Origin: Pseudomonadales bacterium
Lineage (GTDB): Bacteria > Pseudomonadota > Gammaproteobacteria > Pseudomonadales > Azotimanducaceae
DNA length: 64,000 bases
Direction of reading: 5' to 3'
Assembly (NCBI GenBank): GCA_028281005.1
Contig: JANQKS010000052.1
Coordinates: forward strand, 20,078-84,077
Shown: piece after piece, positions 19,642-28,885 of the stretch
How the letters are laid out: the number at the start of each line of letters is the position of its first letter
Position numbering within the stretch: the first letter of the stretch is position 1
Notes under the pieces: model-generated
Database searches by the model: none
What the model saw: the letters and a program-made list of their open reading frames with translations, nothing else
Told to the model about the DNA's origin: nothing
Program-made: the position numbers and the translations under genes

Positions 19642-20499
19642 TTGCTGCAATCACCGGTGGTCAGTCCCTCCCGGCTGACCTATTTGTGGTTGCTGCTCAT
19701 GTTGTTCGCCAGTCCAACCCCCGCCAAGGAATTGGTTCTACACTGGCAAGACGACTTCAATCGCGCTGAGCAAGAAAAGCTAAGCCGTTGGATTCACGCC
19801 ACGGACAACGCCATTACCCGTTTGGTGGGTGAGTTACCGTTTACGCGACACATCTTCTTTCACCGCGCGGATTACGCCCGCGAGCCGGTGCCTTGGGCAC
19901 ACACACAGCGAGGGCGCATCCAGGGTGTTCATTTCTACGTCGACCCCGCCTATCCCTACGAAGATTTTATGTCGGACTGGACCGCGCCACACGAACTAAG
20001 CCACTTGCTGATCCCTTACCTGGGAGAGGCGCATGCCTGGTTTGCCGAAGGATTTGCCAGTTTTATGCAATTCCAGGTGATGGCAGCCATGGGTGTCATC
20101 GACCAAACGGAAATGCAAAGGCGTTACGAGCAACGATTTGCGCGAGCAGCCAGACGCTTCGAAGAGATGCCGGAATTGCACCATTTACCTTTTACACAGG
20201 CAGCGCTTGAACTGCGGCTGCGGCGTCAGTATCCGACTATGTATTGGGGCGGGGCGCTCTATTTCTGGCAGATCAATGGTTGGCTCACCCGGCATACCAA
20301 GCGGGATATGATCAGCATATTGACCGAATTTATAGAGTGCTGCCGAGCAAACGTGCGCAGCTTACAGGGTTTGGTGGCCAGCTTCGATGACGCCGTGCAA
20401 CAGCCGATTTTTAGCAGCCAACTCGACACATTTCGCCAACAACCTGGCTTTCCGGACTACCCAAAGGTGCCAGATTTGCTTCCAGATGCCGTCAATTAA
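19642..20499 (+). CDS. putative secreted gluzincin-type metallopeptidase
   Basis: 285 residues. Residues about 11-28 are a hydrophobic signal segment (LTYLWLLLMLFASPTPAK). The zinc motif HELSH is at 117-121, and WFAEGFASFM at 133-142 supplies the third ligand (Glu136) in the manner of M1/M61 gluzincins. The rest is helical, with a conserved-looking YWGGALYFWQINGWL segment. The start is uncertain: TTG 19642 or GTG 19660 are both possible. It sits between trxA and rho, genes normally adjacent or separated by little. Periplasmic or exported; substrate unknown. Confidence 0.72.
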   Translation: MLQSPVVSPSRLTYLWLLLMLFASPTPAKELVLHWQDDFNRAEQEKLSRWIHATDNAITRLVGELPFTRHIFFHRADYAREPVPWAHTQRGRIQGVHFYVDPAYPYEDFMSDWTAPHELSHLLIPYLGEAHAWFAEGFASFMQFQVMAAMGVIDQTEMQRRYEQRFARAARRFEEMPELHHLPFTQAALELRLRRQYPTMYWGGALYFWQINGWLTRHTKRDMISILTEFIECCRANVRSLQGLVASFDDAVQQPIFSSQLDTFRQQPGFPDYPKVPDLLPDAVN

Positions 20500-20525
20500 A
20501 GTGCCCAGGAGCCTGATTTAAACCC

Positions 20526-20553
20526 TTGACCCCAACACCCAAACCACTACACT
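20526..20553 (+). promoter_or_regulatory. sigma-70 promoter of rho
   Basis: TTGACC (20526-20531), 16-nt spacer, TACACT (20548-20553). It places the start about 150 nt before the rho ATG, leaving a long C-rich leader. Confidence 0.6.
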
Positions 20554-20559
20554 TGTACA

Positions 20560-20708
20560 CAACTGGCGCGTGAGTACGCAGCATAAGCGTGCAGCGCACC
20601 GGCTCTTGACCCCCTCTTACCATCCGTCCACATCCGTCACCAGACCTACTTGTGTCCGGCCCTGGTTAAGATGTTTTAACTCTCTCGCGAATTAAGTCGA
20701 GCAATTAC
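20560..20708 (+). promoter_or_regulatory. C-rich, G-poor rho leader, candidate rut site
   Basis: The leader between the promoter and rho has a C-rich, G-poor stretch at about 20600-20650 (CTCTTGACCCCCTCTTACC, then ATCCGTCCACATCCGTCACC). Rho loads on such unstructured C-rich RNA, and rho is known to be autoregulated by attenuation in E. coli. That this leader does the same is an inference. Confidence 0.45.
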
Positions 20709-21971
20709 ATGTCAATGAATCTTTCGGATCTGAAACGTAAACCCGTCGGTGAACTGGTTGAAATGGCTCGGGAAATGGGCCTGGACAACGTCGGCCGCTC
20801 CCGCAAGCAAGAAGTGATCGCCGCCATTGTGCGCAAGCAAGCGAAAAACGGCGAAGACATCTACGGTGAAGGCACGCTTGAGATCCTGCAGGACGGCTTT
20901 GGTTTCCTGCGCTCACCTGAAGGCTCCTATCTGGCCGGCCCCGACGATATCTATGTTTCCCCGAGCCAGGTGCGTCGTTTCAATTTACGCACCGGCGACA
21001 GTATTGCCGGCAAGATCCGTCCACCCAAAGACGGCGAACGTTACTTTGCCCTGCTGAAAGTTGATCAAATCAACTTCAGCGAGCCCAACAGTAAAAAACA
21101 CAAGATCTTATTCGAGAACCTCACGCCATTGTTCCCCGATGAGCGTCTGTTGCTCGAGCGCGGCAACGGCAGCACTGAAGATCTGACCGCGCGCATCATC
21201 GACCTCATCGCCCCCATCGGCAAAGGCCAGCGCGCGCTGATCGTATCGCCGCCAAAAGCCGGTAAAACCCTGGTGCTGCAGAACATCGCGCAGTCCATCG
21301 TGGCCAACAACCCTGAAGTGGTACTCATCGTGTTGCTCATCGATGAGCGCCCTGAGGAAGTCACCGAAATGCAGCGTTCTGTGCGCGGTGAAGTGGTCGC
21401 CTCGACTTTCGACGAACCGCCCTCACGGCATGTGCAAGTGGCGGAAATGGTCATTGAGAAAGCCAAACGTTTGGTGGAGCACCAAAAAGACGTTGTCATT
21501 CTGCTGGACTCCATCACCCGCCTGGCTCGCGCCTACAACACCATTGTGCCGTCTTCCGGCAAAGTGCTGACCGGTGGTGTCGACGCGCATGCCCTGGAGC
21601 GGCCAAAACGCTTCTTCGGCGCGGCACGCAACATAGAGGAGGGTGGCAGTTTGACCATCGTCGCCACGGCGTTGATCGACACAGGCTCGAAGATGGACGA
21701 AGTCATCTACGAAGAGTTTAAAGGCACGGGTAACCAGGAATTGCACCTGGAACGCAAAATAGCGGAGAAACGTGTCTACCCCGCCATGAATATCCGCCGC
21801 TCCGCTACCCGCCGCGAAGAATTGCTGATGGCTGAAGAAGAGCTGCAACGGGTTTGGATATTGCGCAAGCTGTTGCATGACATGGACGACATTGCAGCCA
21901 TCGAATTCCTGCTGGATAAACTCAAAGAAACCAAAACCAACGAAGAATTCTTTAACAGCATGAAGCGTTAG
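20709..21971 (+). CDS. rho: transcription termination factor Rho
   Basis: 420 residues, closely matching E. coli Rho throughout. N-terminal helical bundle, then the RNA-binding cold-shock-like domain ([22 protein letters not shown] near 61-82), then the ATPase with Walker [13 protein letters not shown] near 180, Walker [17 protein letters not shown] near 260, Q-loop and R-loop ([25 protein letters not shown]). Hexameric RNA-dependent helicase that ends transcription. ATG 20715 is an equally possible start giving MNLSDLKRK. The next gene starts inside the stop codon. Confidence 0.98.
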   Translation: MSMNLSDLKRKPVGELVEMAREMGLDNVGRSRKQEVIAAIVRKQAKNGEDIYGEGTLEILQDGFGFLRSPEGSYLAGPDDIYVSPSQVRRFNLRTGDSIAGKIRPPKDGERYFALLKVDQINFSEPNSKKHKILFENLTPLFPDERLLLERGNGSTEDLTARIIDLIAPIGKGQRALIVSPPKAGKTLVLQNIAQSIVANNPEVVLIVLLIDERPEEVTEMQRSVRGEVVASTFDEPPSRHVQVAEMVIEKAKRLVEHQKDVVILLDSITRLARAYNTIVPSSGKVLTGGVDAHALERPKRFFGAARNIEEGGSLTIVATALIDTGSKMDEVIYEEFKGTGNQELHLERKIAEKRVYPAMNIRRSATRREELLMAEEELQRVWILRKLLHDMDDIAAIEFLLDKLKETKTNEEFFNSMKR

Positions 21972-22636
21972 TGTCCGTTACGGTTGCAGATATTCTGCAC
22001 CGCAGCGGCCACCCTGTGCAGCGCATCACGCTGCGCATCCAAGGTGACTACCATTTTAGCGCGGGCCAGTACTTAAGCGTCGTCGGTGGTGACATTGATG
22101 TACCGATGTCCATCGCGTCCGCGCCACACCGACTCCCCGAGCTTGAACTACATTACCGCTCCACGCCCGACGCACCGGAAGCCGCCGCCATGGATGCGCT
22201 TCTGCAGGGTAATCAATTACAGCTATCAGCCGCCCAAGGGACAGTGGATGCCGGCCCAACCGAGCAACCGCTGCTGATCGTCGCCGGTGGCAGCGGTGCC
22301 GCCCAGGCGTTCAGCTGTGCGGAACATCGCAGCCACGCAGGCGCCGCCCCAACAACTATTTTGTGGTGCGCAGATCACAGCGATGACGTCTATGACGTGG
22401 AGCGTTTATCCAAATACGTCGATGGCCGTTTGCAGGTGTGTGTGGACAACCAGCGCACGCCACAGAACGAAGGCCTACGCTGGCTACGTGAGCACTGCTC
22501 CGAGTATCTACACCACAATGTGGTTCTCTGCGGTAGCCCAGGCTTTGTGTATACCGTGACCGATTTACTCAGCGCCCATGATTTTGCTGCAGCTCGGCTA
22601 CGCTCGGACGTTTACGAGTATGCACCGCGAACGTAG
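21971..22636 (+). CDS. NAD(P)H-flavin / ferredoxin reductase-like protein
   Basis: 221 residues. FAD/FMN-binding barrel (residues 1-95, with SAGQYLSVVGG and DVPMSIASAPHRLPELELHYR) and an NAD-binding half (LLIVAGGSGAAQAFSCAEH near 102 and VVLCGSPGFVYTVTDLL near 185). It resembles Fre/LuxG and the reductase halves of phenol hydroxylases but has no ferredoxin domain. The flavin motif reads PMSIAS, not RPYSIAS, so flavin affinity may differ. GTG 21971 overlaps the rho stop by one base (TAGTG), so it is co-translated with rho. Confidence 0.8.
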   Translation: MSVTVADILHRSGHPVQRITLRIQGDYHFSAGQYLSVVGGDIDVPMSIASAPHRLPELELHYRSTPDAPEAAAMDALLQGNQLQLSAAQGTVDAGPTEQPLLIVAGGSGAAQAFSCAEHRSHAGAAPTTILWCADHSDDVYDVERLSKYVDGRLQVCVDNQRTPQNEGLRWLREHCSEYLHHNVVLCGSPGFVYTVTDLLSAHDFAAARLRSDVYEYAPRT

Positions 22637-22692
22637 CCGCGTTCTGTTATTTCCGGAGGAGCGCAAGACCAGCGCCTGAAGAATTTGTGCCG

Positions 22693-23904
22693 CTAAGACA
22701 CGCTGGCGTTACGAATGGTGGGGCTTTCCGGCTGCGGCAGCTCCGCCAACTGGCCGAGGGAGCGCAGTAGATACTCTGTGCCTCGGCGTTCATCTCCCAT
22801 CGCCACACACAACCGACCGAGCTCACCGTACACCGTATCAGAGGGTTCAAGACGCAAGCTGGTTTCAAAAGCTTCTCTAGCCTGCTCAAACTTTTTGTTG
22901 TGCATACACAGGCGTCCAACCGTCAGCGCAACTTGAGCGTCATTGGGGCGTTCTTTTAACCAACCCTGGGCCACCACCAGCTGACGGGCGATATCAGCGG
23001 AGGCAAACTCCCCATACCAACGCGCTAAATCTTCCTGCCATTGTTGAGCAAGCACCTGTCGTATGGCTACCTCAGCATCATCAAACTGCTCGCGCTCCAT
23101 TAAATCACGCACCCACTGGCGCAGCAGCGGTACATCGGTGCGCAGATCACGCGGTAGCTTTTTCCACAACGCGGCGGCATCTGAACCGCTGCACAGATTC
23201 GCTTGCCAAACACCACGCTCGATCCGTTTCAGTTCCGCCTCCGGCAGGACCTTATGTTTTTTCAGATCCGCAAACAGCTGACCCAAAGCTTGCCAATCGC
23301 CTAATGCCTCAAAACACGCCGCCAACATGCTGAGCACAGCGCGGTGTTTGGGGGCACGTTTGCGCAACTCAAGTAAAGACGCCAACGCCTGCTCATAGCG
23401 ACCATCCGCGATGTTAAATTCCGCTTGGGTGAGGGTCACCGCAAACTTTGCTCCGGGTGTGGTCTCGTGCGCTTGCTTGAGGTGGTTATCACGCTCGGCA
23501 AGCTCGCCCATTTCGTGAGCGGCCCGCGCTGCGTTTAAATAGTTGATGAGCGGCGTCTCGACATCTTGGGCCGCACCCACCAGGAGTTTTTTTGCGTCTT
23601 CCCACCGGCCTTCGGCCATCACCAACAACCCACGCACGGTTTGTGCGCGCGCGGCACGCACTTTGCGGCCCGAGCGCCAGCGCAGCATCTGGCTTTGACC
23701 TTGGGTGACCTTTCGTAAAAGATAGCCGACCGCACGCACCGCGGCATACAGAAGCACCAGACCCGCCAGAGCCACCCACAAACTGGTTTCTAATACAGTG
23801 TCGGCGTAGGCCACCATGACATAACCCGGGTCGCGCACCAAAAGCGTACCCACCAAGCCACCCAAGGCAATGGCGACAAACAAGGCCAACACAAACACTT
23901 TCAT
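22693..23904 (-). CDS. hemY: HemY, TPR membrane protein of heme operon
   Basis: 403 residues. Two N-terminal membrane helices (about 1-24 and 40-62: ETSLWVALAGLVLLYAAVRAVGYLL) followed by a cytoplasmic or periplasmic TPR array to the C terminus. HemY_N family, of uncertain role in late heme/porphyrin synthesis. It overlaps hemX by 4 nt. Convergent with the reductase gene downstream of rho. Confidence 0.9.
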   Translation of the reverse strand: MKVFVLALFVAIALGGLVGTLLVRDPGYVMVAYADTVLETSLWVALAGLVLLYAAVRAVGYLLRKVTQGQSQMLRWRSGRKVRAARAQTVRGLLVMAEGRWEDAKKLLVGAAQDVETPLINYLNAARAAHEMGELAERDNHLKQAHETTPGAKFAVTLTQAEFNIADGRYEQALASLLELRKRAPKHRAVLSMLAACFEALGDWQALGQLFADLKKHKVLPEAELKRIERGVWQANLCSGSDAAALWKKLPRDLRTDVPLLRQWVRDLMEREQFDDAEVAIRQVLAQQWQEDLARWYGEFASADIARQLVVAQGWLKERPNDAQVALTVGRLCMHNKKFEQAREAFETSLRLEPSDTVYGELGRLCVAMGDERRGTEYLLRSLGQLAELPQPESPTIRNASVS

Positions 23905-25298
23905 GAGGCACCCCGGCGAATGCTAAGCAGTTCATTCAGTGAACCCGAGATCTCCGGCATGGGCCGCGCCAACTCCAGCACCATTAATTCATCAATGCTC
24001 TCAAGCAAGGCCTGGGTGCGTGCATCAGTGGCATCGCTATGCGCCACCAGCCAACGCCGCACATTCAGCAGGCTTTGCTCAAACACTTCTTGCTGACGTT
24101 TCAACGTGGCCAATTGCGCCTGTTCCAGCGCCAACCTTAGGTTCAACTCCAAGTACCGCACTTCGTCAGGCGCGAGCAAAGGTTGCAGCGCTTCGCCGTC
24201 ATCAAGACTGCGCACGCGGATAAACATTTTCATCTCTTCGTACAAGGTCTGCCAGACAGACTGCTCAGCCTGATCCGCGGCGTTGTCGGAGAGGAAGTTA
24301 GGCTGCGGCAGGGGCAAGTTGTCAATTTGGGACTTAATAGATTCAAGGCGCAGATAAATGCCCTGCAGGTCATCACGGGGCACCTGACGTAGCGCAATGA
24401 TCTCATCAGCCAAACGCGCGCGGACTTGATGGAGGGCAAAGTCGTCGAGTTCGGCCATGATCTGATCCGCTGCCTGCAGCAATGCCATCGCACCCACGCT
24501 GTCTTGCTCCATCAACACCCGATGGTTGGCGATACGCAGGAGATACTCCGCCTCTGCCAGTTTCCACTCCCGTTGAGACGGGGGGGCGGCTTGTAAGGCG
24601 TCGTTAAGAGACCGGGTCACCGCCGCTTCGGTGTCCGCCAACTGCTCAGCCTGTTGCTGCGTGTATCTAGCCAGTGAATCACCCGTGGCCGTCTCCACCG
24701 CGGCGATTTGAGATTGCAGGCTTTGTTCTAGCTCGCTGTAGCGGTTAGTCATGGCGGCATTTTCGACCCTCACCTGCTCCAATGGCTGCAGATACACGAG
24801 CAAATAATAGAGATAACCAACCCCACCGGCGCCGGCCAACGCCAACAAGAGCGCCAAAATCGCGAGACCGCGCCCTTTGGGTTTTGCCGCGGGCGCCGCG
24901 GCGGCAGCGGCTTCCTCAGCAGCAGATGGTGAGTTGGACTCTGATGCAGGGGAGGTGTCTGCCTCTGCTGGCGCATCATCTGTGGAGGGGGACTCAGTTT
25001 TGTGCTCACCTTCTACCGCAGGCTGCTGATCTTGCGGCGAAGTCTCATCGTTGGATACAGCAGTGCCTTGCTTCGGATCCGCGGCTTGTTTGCTCGATGA
25101 GCGTTGCTTTTTGCTTCCTGGCGATGACTTTTTTGCACCAGCCGCTGAAGGCTCTTTCTGAGACGCTGAAGGCTCTTTGTTTCGCGCTGAAGGCTCTTTC
25201 TGAGACGCTGAAGGCTCTGCCCCCCCCAAACCCTTGTCCGGGTTGGGTTGGTCTTTTGAAGGTGTGTCATCCGCGGGCGGATCTTTCTGCTCAGTCAT
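23901..25298 (-). CDS. hemX: HemX-like membrane protein
   Basis: 465 residues. A long disordered N terminus (1-145) rich in Ser, Pro, Ala and Lys, one membrane helix at about 146-170 (GLAILALLLALAGAGGVGYLYYLLVYL), then a coiled coil and helical periplasmic domain. HemX proteins are the product of the third gene of the hemCDXY operon and were once thought to be methyltransferases, although this type lacks the domain. The N terminus carries EPSASQK-type heptad repeats (DNA 25144-25219). It starts 6 nt after the hemD stop. Confidence 0.88.
   Translation of the reverse strand: MTEQKDPPADDTPSKDQPNPDKGLGGAEPSASQKEPSARNKEPSASQKEPSAAGAKKSSPGSKKQRSSSKQAADPKQGTAVSNDETSPQDQQPAVEGEHKTESPSTDDAPAEADTSPASESNSPSAAEEAAAAAAPAAKPKGRGLAILALLLALAGAGGVGYLYYLLVYLQPLEQVRVENAAMTNRYSELEQSLQSQIAAVETATGDSLARYTQQQAEQLADTEAAVTRSLNDALQAAPPSQREWKLAEAEYLLRIANHRVLMEQDSVGAMALLQAADQIMAELDDFALHQVRARLADEIIALRQVPRDDLQGIYLRLESIKSQIDNLPLPQPNFLSDNAADQAEQSVWQTLYEEMKMFIRVRSLDDGEALQPLLAPDEVRYLELNLRLALEQAQLATLKRQQEVFEQSLLNVRRWLVAHSDATDARTQALLESIDELMVLELARPMPEISGSLNELLSIRRGAS
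25144..25219. repeat. 21-bp tandem repeats inside hemX
   Basis: Three full 21-bp units and part of a fourth, encoding EPSASQK, EPSARNK, EPSASQK and EPSAA on the minus strand. Units 1 and 3 are identical in protein, suggesting recent duplication and possible length variation between strains. Confidence 0.85.
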
Positions 25299-25304
25299 GC
25301 TTCG

Positions 25305-26075
25305 TTATGTCCCGATGTCCTGCAACGCCTCCAGCACGGCTTGAGTGTCAGCGCCGTCAGCGGTATGCACTTCAGTAAATCCCGCCTGTCTTGCGGCCTC
25401 AGCCACGCGGGATGACGGCACCACCAAGGGCACCGACCGTGCGCCAAGCATCTGTTGCCATAAGCGGCCAAACACGGCCAGACCTTGTTGCGATCCAATC
25501 ACAACCGCCCCAATGGCGCGTGCTGGATGCTCGGGTGCTGTGGTCCGTTCCTGGCGCCGATACAGTTCAAATTTTACGACTGTCGCACCACATTCGCGAA
25601 ACAAATGTTGTGCAATTAGCTCACGGCCGCCTTGCCCGGCCAAAACCCACACGACATTTCCGGCGTTTACTTCGGCGATCTCGGGTAGGGCCAATATCCC
25701 TTCCGAGGTGGGTGGGGTAGGGGTCACCACCGCTGATGCAACATCGCCCAACAACGATGCGGTTTGATCACCCACGGCTATAAATTTTGCGGTTGCGGCC
25801 GAGGCGAGCAAATCCTGGCTAAGCGCGCCCCGTACCGCGTGTCCGGACAAAGCAATCACCAGCTGCGGGGATGATTGCACAATCTTTTCAATGCTGTCGT
25901 GGTGGTCAATCCGCTGCCCGTTTTGCACCAGCCCAGGCGGGTCAAGTTCGACAATGTCCAAAACCGGCCACACCAATGGATTAAACCCCCGTTCGCGCAA
26001 TTGCGCCGCCTGGCGGCTAGCGCCGGGTTCGGTACGGGTCAGCCAAACCATTTCCATGGGCGCGCTGCTACTCAC
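25305..26075 (-). CDS. hemD: uroporphyrinogen-III synthase
   Basis: 256 residues. Cyclises and inverts ring D of hydroxymethylbilane. This family is poorly conserved; support comes from TRTEPGASRQAAQLRERGFNPLVWPVLDI at the N terminus, IALSGHAVRGALSQ near 73, FIAVGDQTASLL near 95, and the order hemC-hemD-hemX-hemY. GTG 26075 overlaps the hemC stop by 8 nt (GTGAGTAG). An ATG at 26057 is an alternative start. Confidence 0.9.
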   Translation of the reverse strand: MSSSAPMEMVWLTRTEPGASRQAAQLRERGFNPLVWPVLDIVELDPPGLVQNGQRIDHHDSIEKIVQSSPQLVIALSGHAVRGALSQDLLASAATAKFIAVGDQTASLLGDVASAVVTPTPPTSEGILALPEIAEVNAGNVVWVLAGQGGRELIAQHLFRECGATVVKFELYRRQERTTAPEHPARAIGAVVIGSQQGLAVFGRLWQQMLGARSVPLVVPSSRVAEAARQAGFTEVHTADGADTQAVLEALQDIGT

Positions 26076-27036
26076 GCAGCTCAGCTAATACCTCTTCAGC
26101 GCCTTGCTCGTACAAAGCTTGCACGGCGCGCTGCGCTACTTCGTTTGGATCGCTACCCCGCTGCATGGTGCGCAGGATACGTGTGCCATCAGCAGAACCG
26201 AGCAACGCATGCAGTTCTATTTCACCGTGCTTATCCTCATCAGCCGCGCCGTCGTCAGCCGAGGAGTCTCCCGAAGCGTCGTCCGCAACTGCTTGTGCAT
26301 ACGCAGCTACCGGCAATGAACAATCCGCGCCGAGGCCAGCGCTAATACCCCGCTCCGCACTCACACACCGAGCCACCGCCGGGTCTTGCAAGGGTTCCAA
26401 TAGCGCCATCACAGACGCACCTTCGCGGCACTCAATACCCAAGGCGCCTTGCCCGGGTGCCGGTAAACACGTGTCAATGCCCAAGGTATGTAAGTCATCA
26501 CGCTCAATCTGCAGGCGTTTAAGCCCAGCAGCGGCCAGTACGATGGCATCGTATTCGCCACTATCGAGTTTAGACAAGCGTGTGCCGACATTGCCGCGCA
26601 CCGGCTCTATCTGTAAATCCGGCCTTATAGCCAACAACTGTGTTCTGCGGCGCAAAGATGATGACCCCACCTTGGCACCCTCGGGTAGCGCGGCGAGGTC
26701 ACCCTTAGGGCTCACCAGCACATCTTCCACACCCGCACGGAAAGCCAACACCGGCAAGCTAAACCCTTCAGGCATTTGAGCCGGTAAATCTTTCACCGAG
26801 TGCACCGCTATGTCGGCGCGACCTTCCAACATCGCCACTTCCAGCTCTTTGACAAAAAGTCCTTTGCCACCCACTTCCGACAACGGTGCGTTGAGCCAAC
26901 GATCACCCTTGGTGGTCATCCCCAACAGCTCAACGTTGAGCCCAGGATGGGCTTGCTGCAACTGATCGCGCACAAAGTACGCCTGCCACAGCGCTAATTT
27001 ACTTTCGCGGGTGGCGATGGTGACGGTGTCGGCCAT
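26068..27036 (-). CDS. hemC: hydroxymethylbilane synthase (porphobilinogen deaminase)
   Basis: 322 residues. Polymerises four porphobilinogens. Motifs: TRESKLALWQA, GDRWLNAPLSEVGGKGLFVKELE, ADIAVHSVKDLP (catalytic Asp), GSSSLRRRTQLL, VRGNVGTRLSKL. The dipyrromethane cofactor Cys is in GLGADCSLPVAAYA near residue 242. Just after it is an acidic, Ser-rich insertion (DDASGDSSADDGAADEDKHG) not usual in the family, probably a surface loop of domain 3. First gene of hemCDXY; 26 nt after algR. Confidence 0.95.
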   Translation of the reverse strand: MADTVTIATRESKLALWQAYFVRDQLQQAHPGLNVELLGMTTKGDRWLNAPLSEVGGKGLFVKELEVAMLEGRADIAVHSVKDLPAQMPEGFSLPVLAFRAGVEDVLVSPKGDLAALPEGAKVGSSSLRRRTQLLAIRPDLQIEPVRGNVGTRLSKLDSGEYDAIVLAAAGLKRLQIERDDLHTLGIDTCLPAPGQGALGIECREGASVMALLEPLQDPAVARCVSAERGISAGLGADCSLPVAAYAQAVADDASGDSSADDGAADEDKHGEIELHALLGSADGTRILRTMQRGSDPNEVAQRAVQALYEQGAEEVLAELRE

Positions 27037-27062
27037 GGCTTTGTATCCTGACTGCTGATGAA

Positions 27063-27791
27063 TTACAGGGTTTTGATGAGTTTTCTAACGCCGGGCAAGT
27101 GACGGCGGCTGATGCTGATGACTTCGTCCAAGCCTTGCAGACGCACAGCTACCTGGCCTTCCGCGTCTTTCACCAGCGCCTCGATGTGATGTTTGGCGAC
27201 CAATGCATTGCGGTGAACACGGATGAACAAATCGGCAAACTCCTCTTCCAGCTCACGCAGCGTCTCATCCACGATCACCTCGCCGTTGTCGAAGCGTACC
27301 GTGACGTATTTCTGATCTGCCTGGAAATAACGCACGTCGGCGACGGCAATTAACTCGATACCTTTGTGGGTGCGCGCAGAGATGTGAGAACGGCGCGCGT
27401 GATCGGCTTCGTTTAACGCTGCCAGTTGCGCGCGGTTGAGCTTAACGGTTTTATCCAGGGCCGCCAGCAGATTGTCTTTGCGCACCGGTTTAAGCAGGTA
27501 ACCTACTGCCTGTAAATCAAACGCCTGAATCGCATGCTCCTCGTAGGCGGTACAGAAAATCACCCCCGGGGGTTCCGACAAACTTAGGAAGTGACGCGCG
27601 GTTTCCAAGCCGTCCATACCCGGCATACGAATATCGAGGAGTACCAACTCTGGCTGTAACTGTTCGCAGAGCTGCAGCGCCTCGGAGCCATTGGCCGCTC
27701 CACCGACTACTTCATGGTTATCTTCACCTTCCAGCATCCGCCGCAGGCGGTCACGGGCTAGATTTTCATCGTCAACGATCAATATCCGCAT
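27063..27791 (-). CDS. algR: LytTR response regulator AlgR
   Basis: 242 residues from ATG 27791, which follows GGAGAGATCAAAGT; a longer upstream reading frame overlaps algZ and is rejected. Receiver domain 1-115 with phospho-acceptor Asp53 in LVLLDIRMPGMDG and the conserved Lys in YLLKPVRK. LytTR DNA-binding domain about 140-240 (ELIAVADVRYFQADQKYVTV, FIRVHRNALVAK). In Pseudomonas AlgR controls alginate and type IV pili; its targets here are unknown. Second gene of algZ-algR-hemCDXY. Confidence 0.92.
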   Translation of the reverse strand: MRILIVDDENLARDRLRRMLEGEDNHEVVGGAANGSEALQLCEQLQPELVLLDIRMPGMDGLETARHFLSLSEPPGVIFCTAYEEHAIQAFDLQAVGYLLKPVRKDNLLAALDKTVKLNRAQLAALNEADHARRSHISARTHKGIELIAVADVRYFQADQKYVTVRFDNGEVIVDETLRELEEEFADLFIRVHRNALVAKHHIEALVKDAEGQVAVRLQGLDEVISISRRHLPGVRKLIKTL

Positions 27792-27816
27792 ACTTTGATC
27801 TCTCCGGCCGCGCCGC

Positions 27817-28833
27817 CTATACCGTTTGCGGCATTTTAGGAAAACGCAGTTGTGTAACAAAGGTCTCCGCACCCGCGTCCGTATCCAACGTAGCACGGGT
27901 GCCGTACAACACCGAAAGGCGACTGCGGATGTTTTGCAGCGCCATGCGGTTACCTTGAGATTCGCTCACCTGGCTCGGCGGGGGCACTGGGTTCAAAATT
28001 TTGATTTGCACAAAGTCATCGTCGTCTTTGACCGAGATCTCAATAGTGCCGCCTTCTGGCAGCGGCTGTATGCCGTGATAAATCGCGTTTTCCAACAGCG
28101 GCTGTAAGGTCAGCATGGGGATACGCGTAGACGGGCTGAGTTCGTCCACGTCCCACACCATTTGCAGGCGTTCACCCAAACGCAACGACTCGATGCGAAT
28201 GTAGCGTTCACACAAATCTAGTTCTTCGCTGATTGGCACCTGATTGCCGGCATCATTGAGGCTGGCGCGGAACAACTCGGAGAGGTCTTCCACCACACTT
28301 TCTGCCGTGTCCGGGTCTACCGCAATCAAGCTGGCAATAATGTTCATACTGTTGAACAGGAAGTGCGGGCGAATGCGCGACTGCAGCGCCTGTATGCGCG
28401 ATTGCAATTCAGCTTGCTCTTGCAAACGTAAACGCTGTTGCACATAAAAGTAGCGCAGTACCAAGGCCGTAATAATTCCGGCAATGGTCAACTGACCCAG
28501 CACACGTAACCCCATGTCACCGCCGCTGGGCACCACCGCCTCAGCAGTAAAGCTGACTGCCAGGGTGACACACATCACCACCCCAAACGCCAACGTTGAG
28601 CCAAGCGGTAAACTGAGCTTACTCAAAGGTTGACGCAACAGGCACAGCAGACCCGCGCTGCCCAATGCTATCCACTGCACAAACAACGACATCAGACCAA
28701 AGCGCACCCAGGACAATTCGTTGCCGGCAAACACCAGGATCACCACCAACAGCTGACTAAACAACACCAGCAAAGTGATGGCCGTGGTGTTACACAATTC
28801 CGGAATGACGAAATGCTCAGGTCTCGCGCTCAT
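27817..28833 (-). CDS. algZ: LytS-type sensor histidine kinase AlgZ (FimS)
   Basis: 338 residues. Four to five membrane helices in residues 15-130, then a short coiled coil and a His_kinase domain with the phospho-acceptor His in [13 protein letters not shown] near 155 and an N-box LENAIYHG near 245. The usual DxGxG box is not apparent ([27 protein letters not shown]), in line with the unorthodox nature known for AlgZ/FimS. It lies 25 nt upstream of algR and is divergent from argH. Confidence 0.88.
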   Translation of the reverse strand: MSARPEHFVIPELCNTTAITLLVLFSQLLVVILVFAGNELSWVRFGLMSLFVQWIALGSAGLLCLLRQPLSKLSLPLGSTLAFGVVMCVTLAVSFTAEAVVPSGGDMGLRVLGQLTIAGIITALVLRYFYVQQRLRLQEQAELQSRIQALQSRIRPHFLFNSMNIIASLIAVDPDTAESVVEDLSELFRASLNDAGNQVPISEELDLCERYIRIESLRLGERLQMVWDVDELSPSTRIPMLTLQPLLENAIYHGIQPLPEGGTIEISVKDDDDFVQIKILNPVPPPSQVSESQGNRMALQNIRSRLSVLYGTRATLDTDAGAETFVTQLRFPKMPQTV

Positions 28834-28849
28834 GCCGGATACATTCCGC

Positions 28850-28855
28850 TATAAT
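28850..28855 (+). promoter_or_regulatory. -10 element of argH
   Basis: Perfect TATAAT 31 nt before the argH ATG, in the 52-bp gap to divergent algZ. The matching -35 position (CGCTCA) is poor, so an activator or weak basal use is possible. Confidence 0.5.
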
Positions 28856-28885
28856 CCGCCATCGCTTATTTTCTGTGCAGACATC

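Noticed and set aside
25144..25219. CRISPR-like short repeats
   Set aside because: Units are 21 bp, in frame, without spacers, and encode a protein repeat in HemX.
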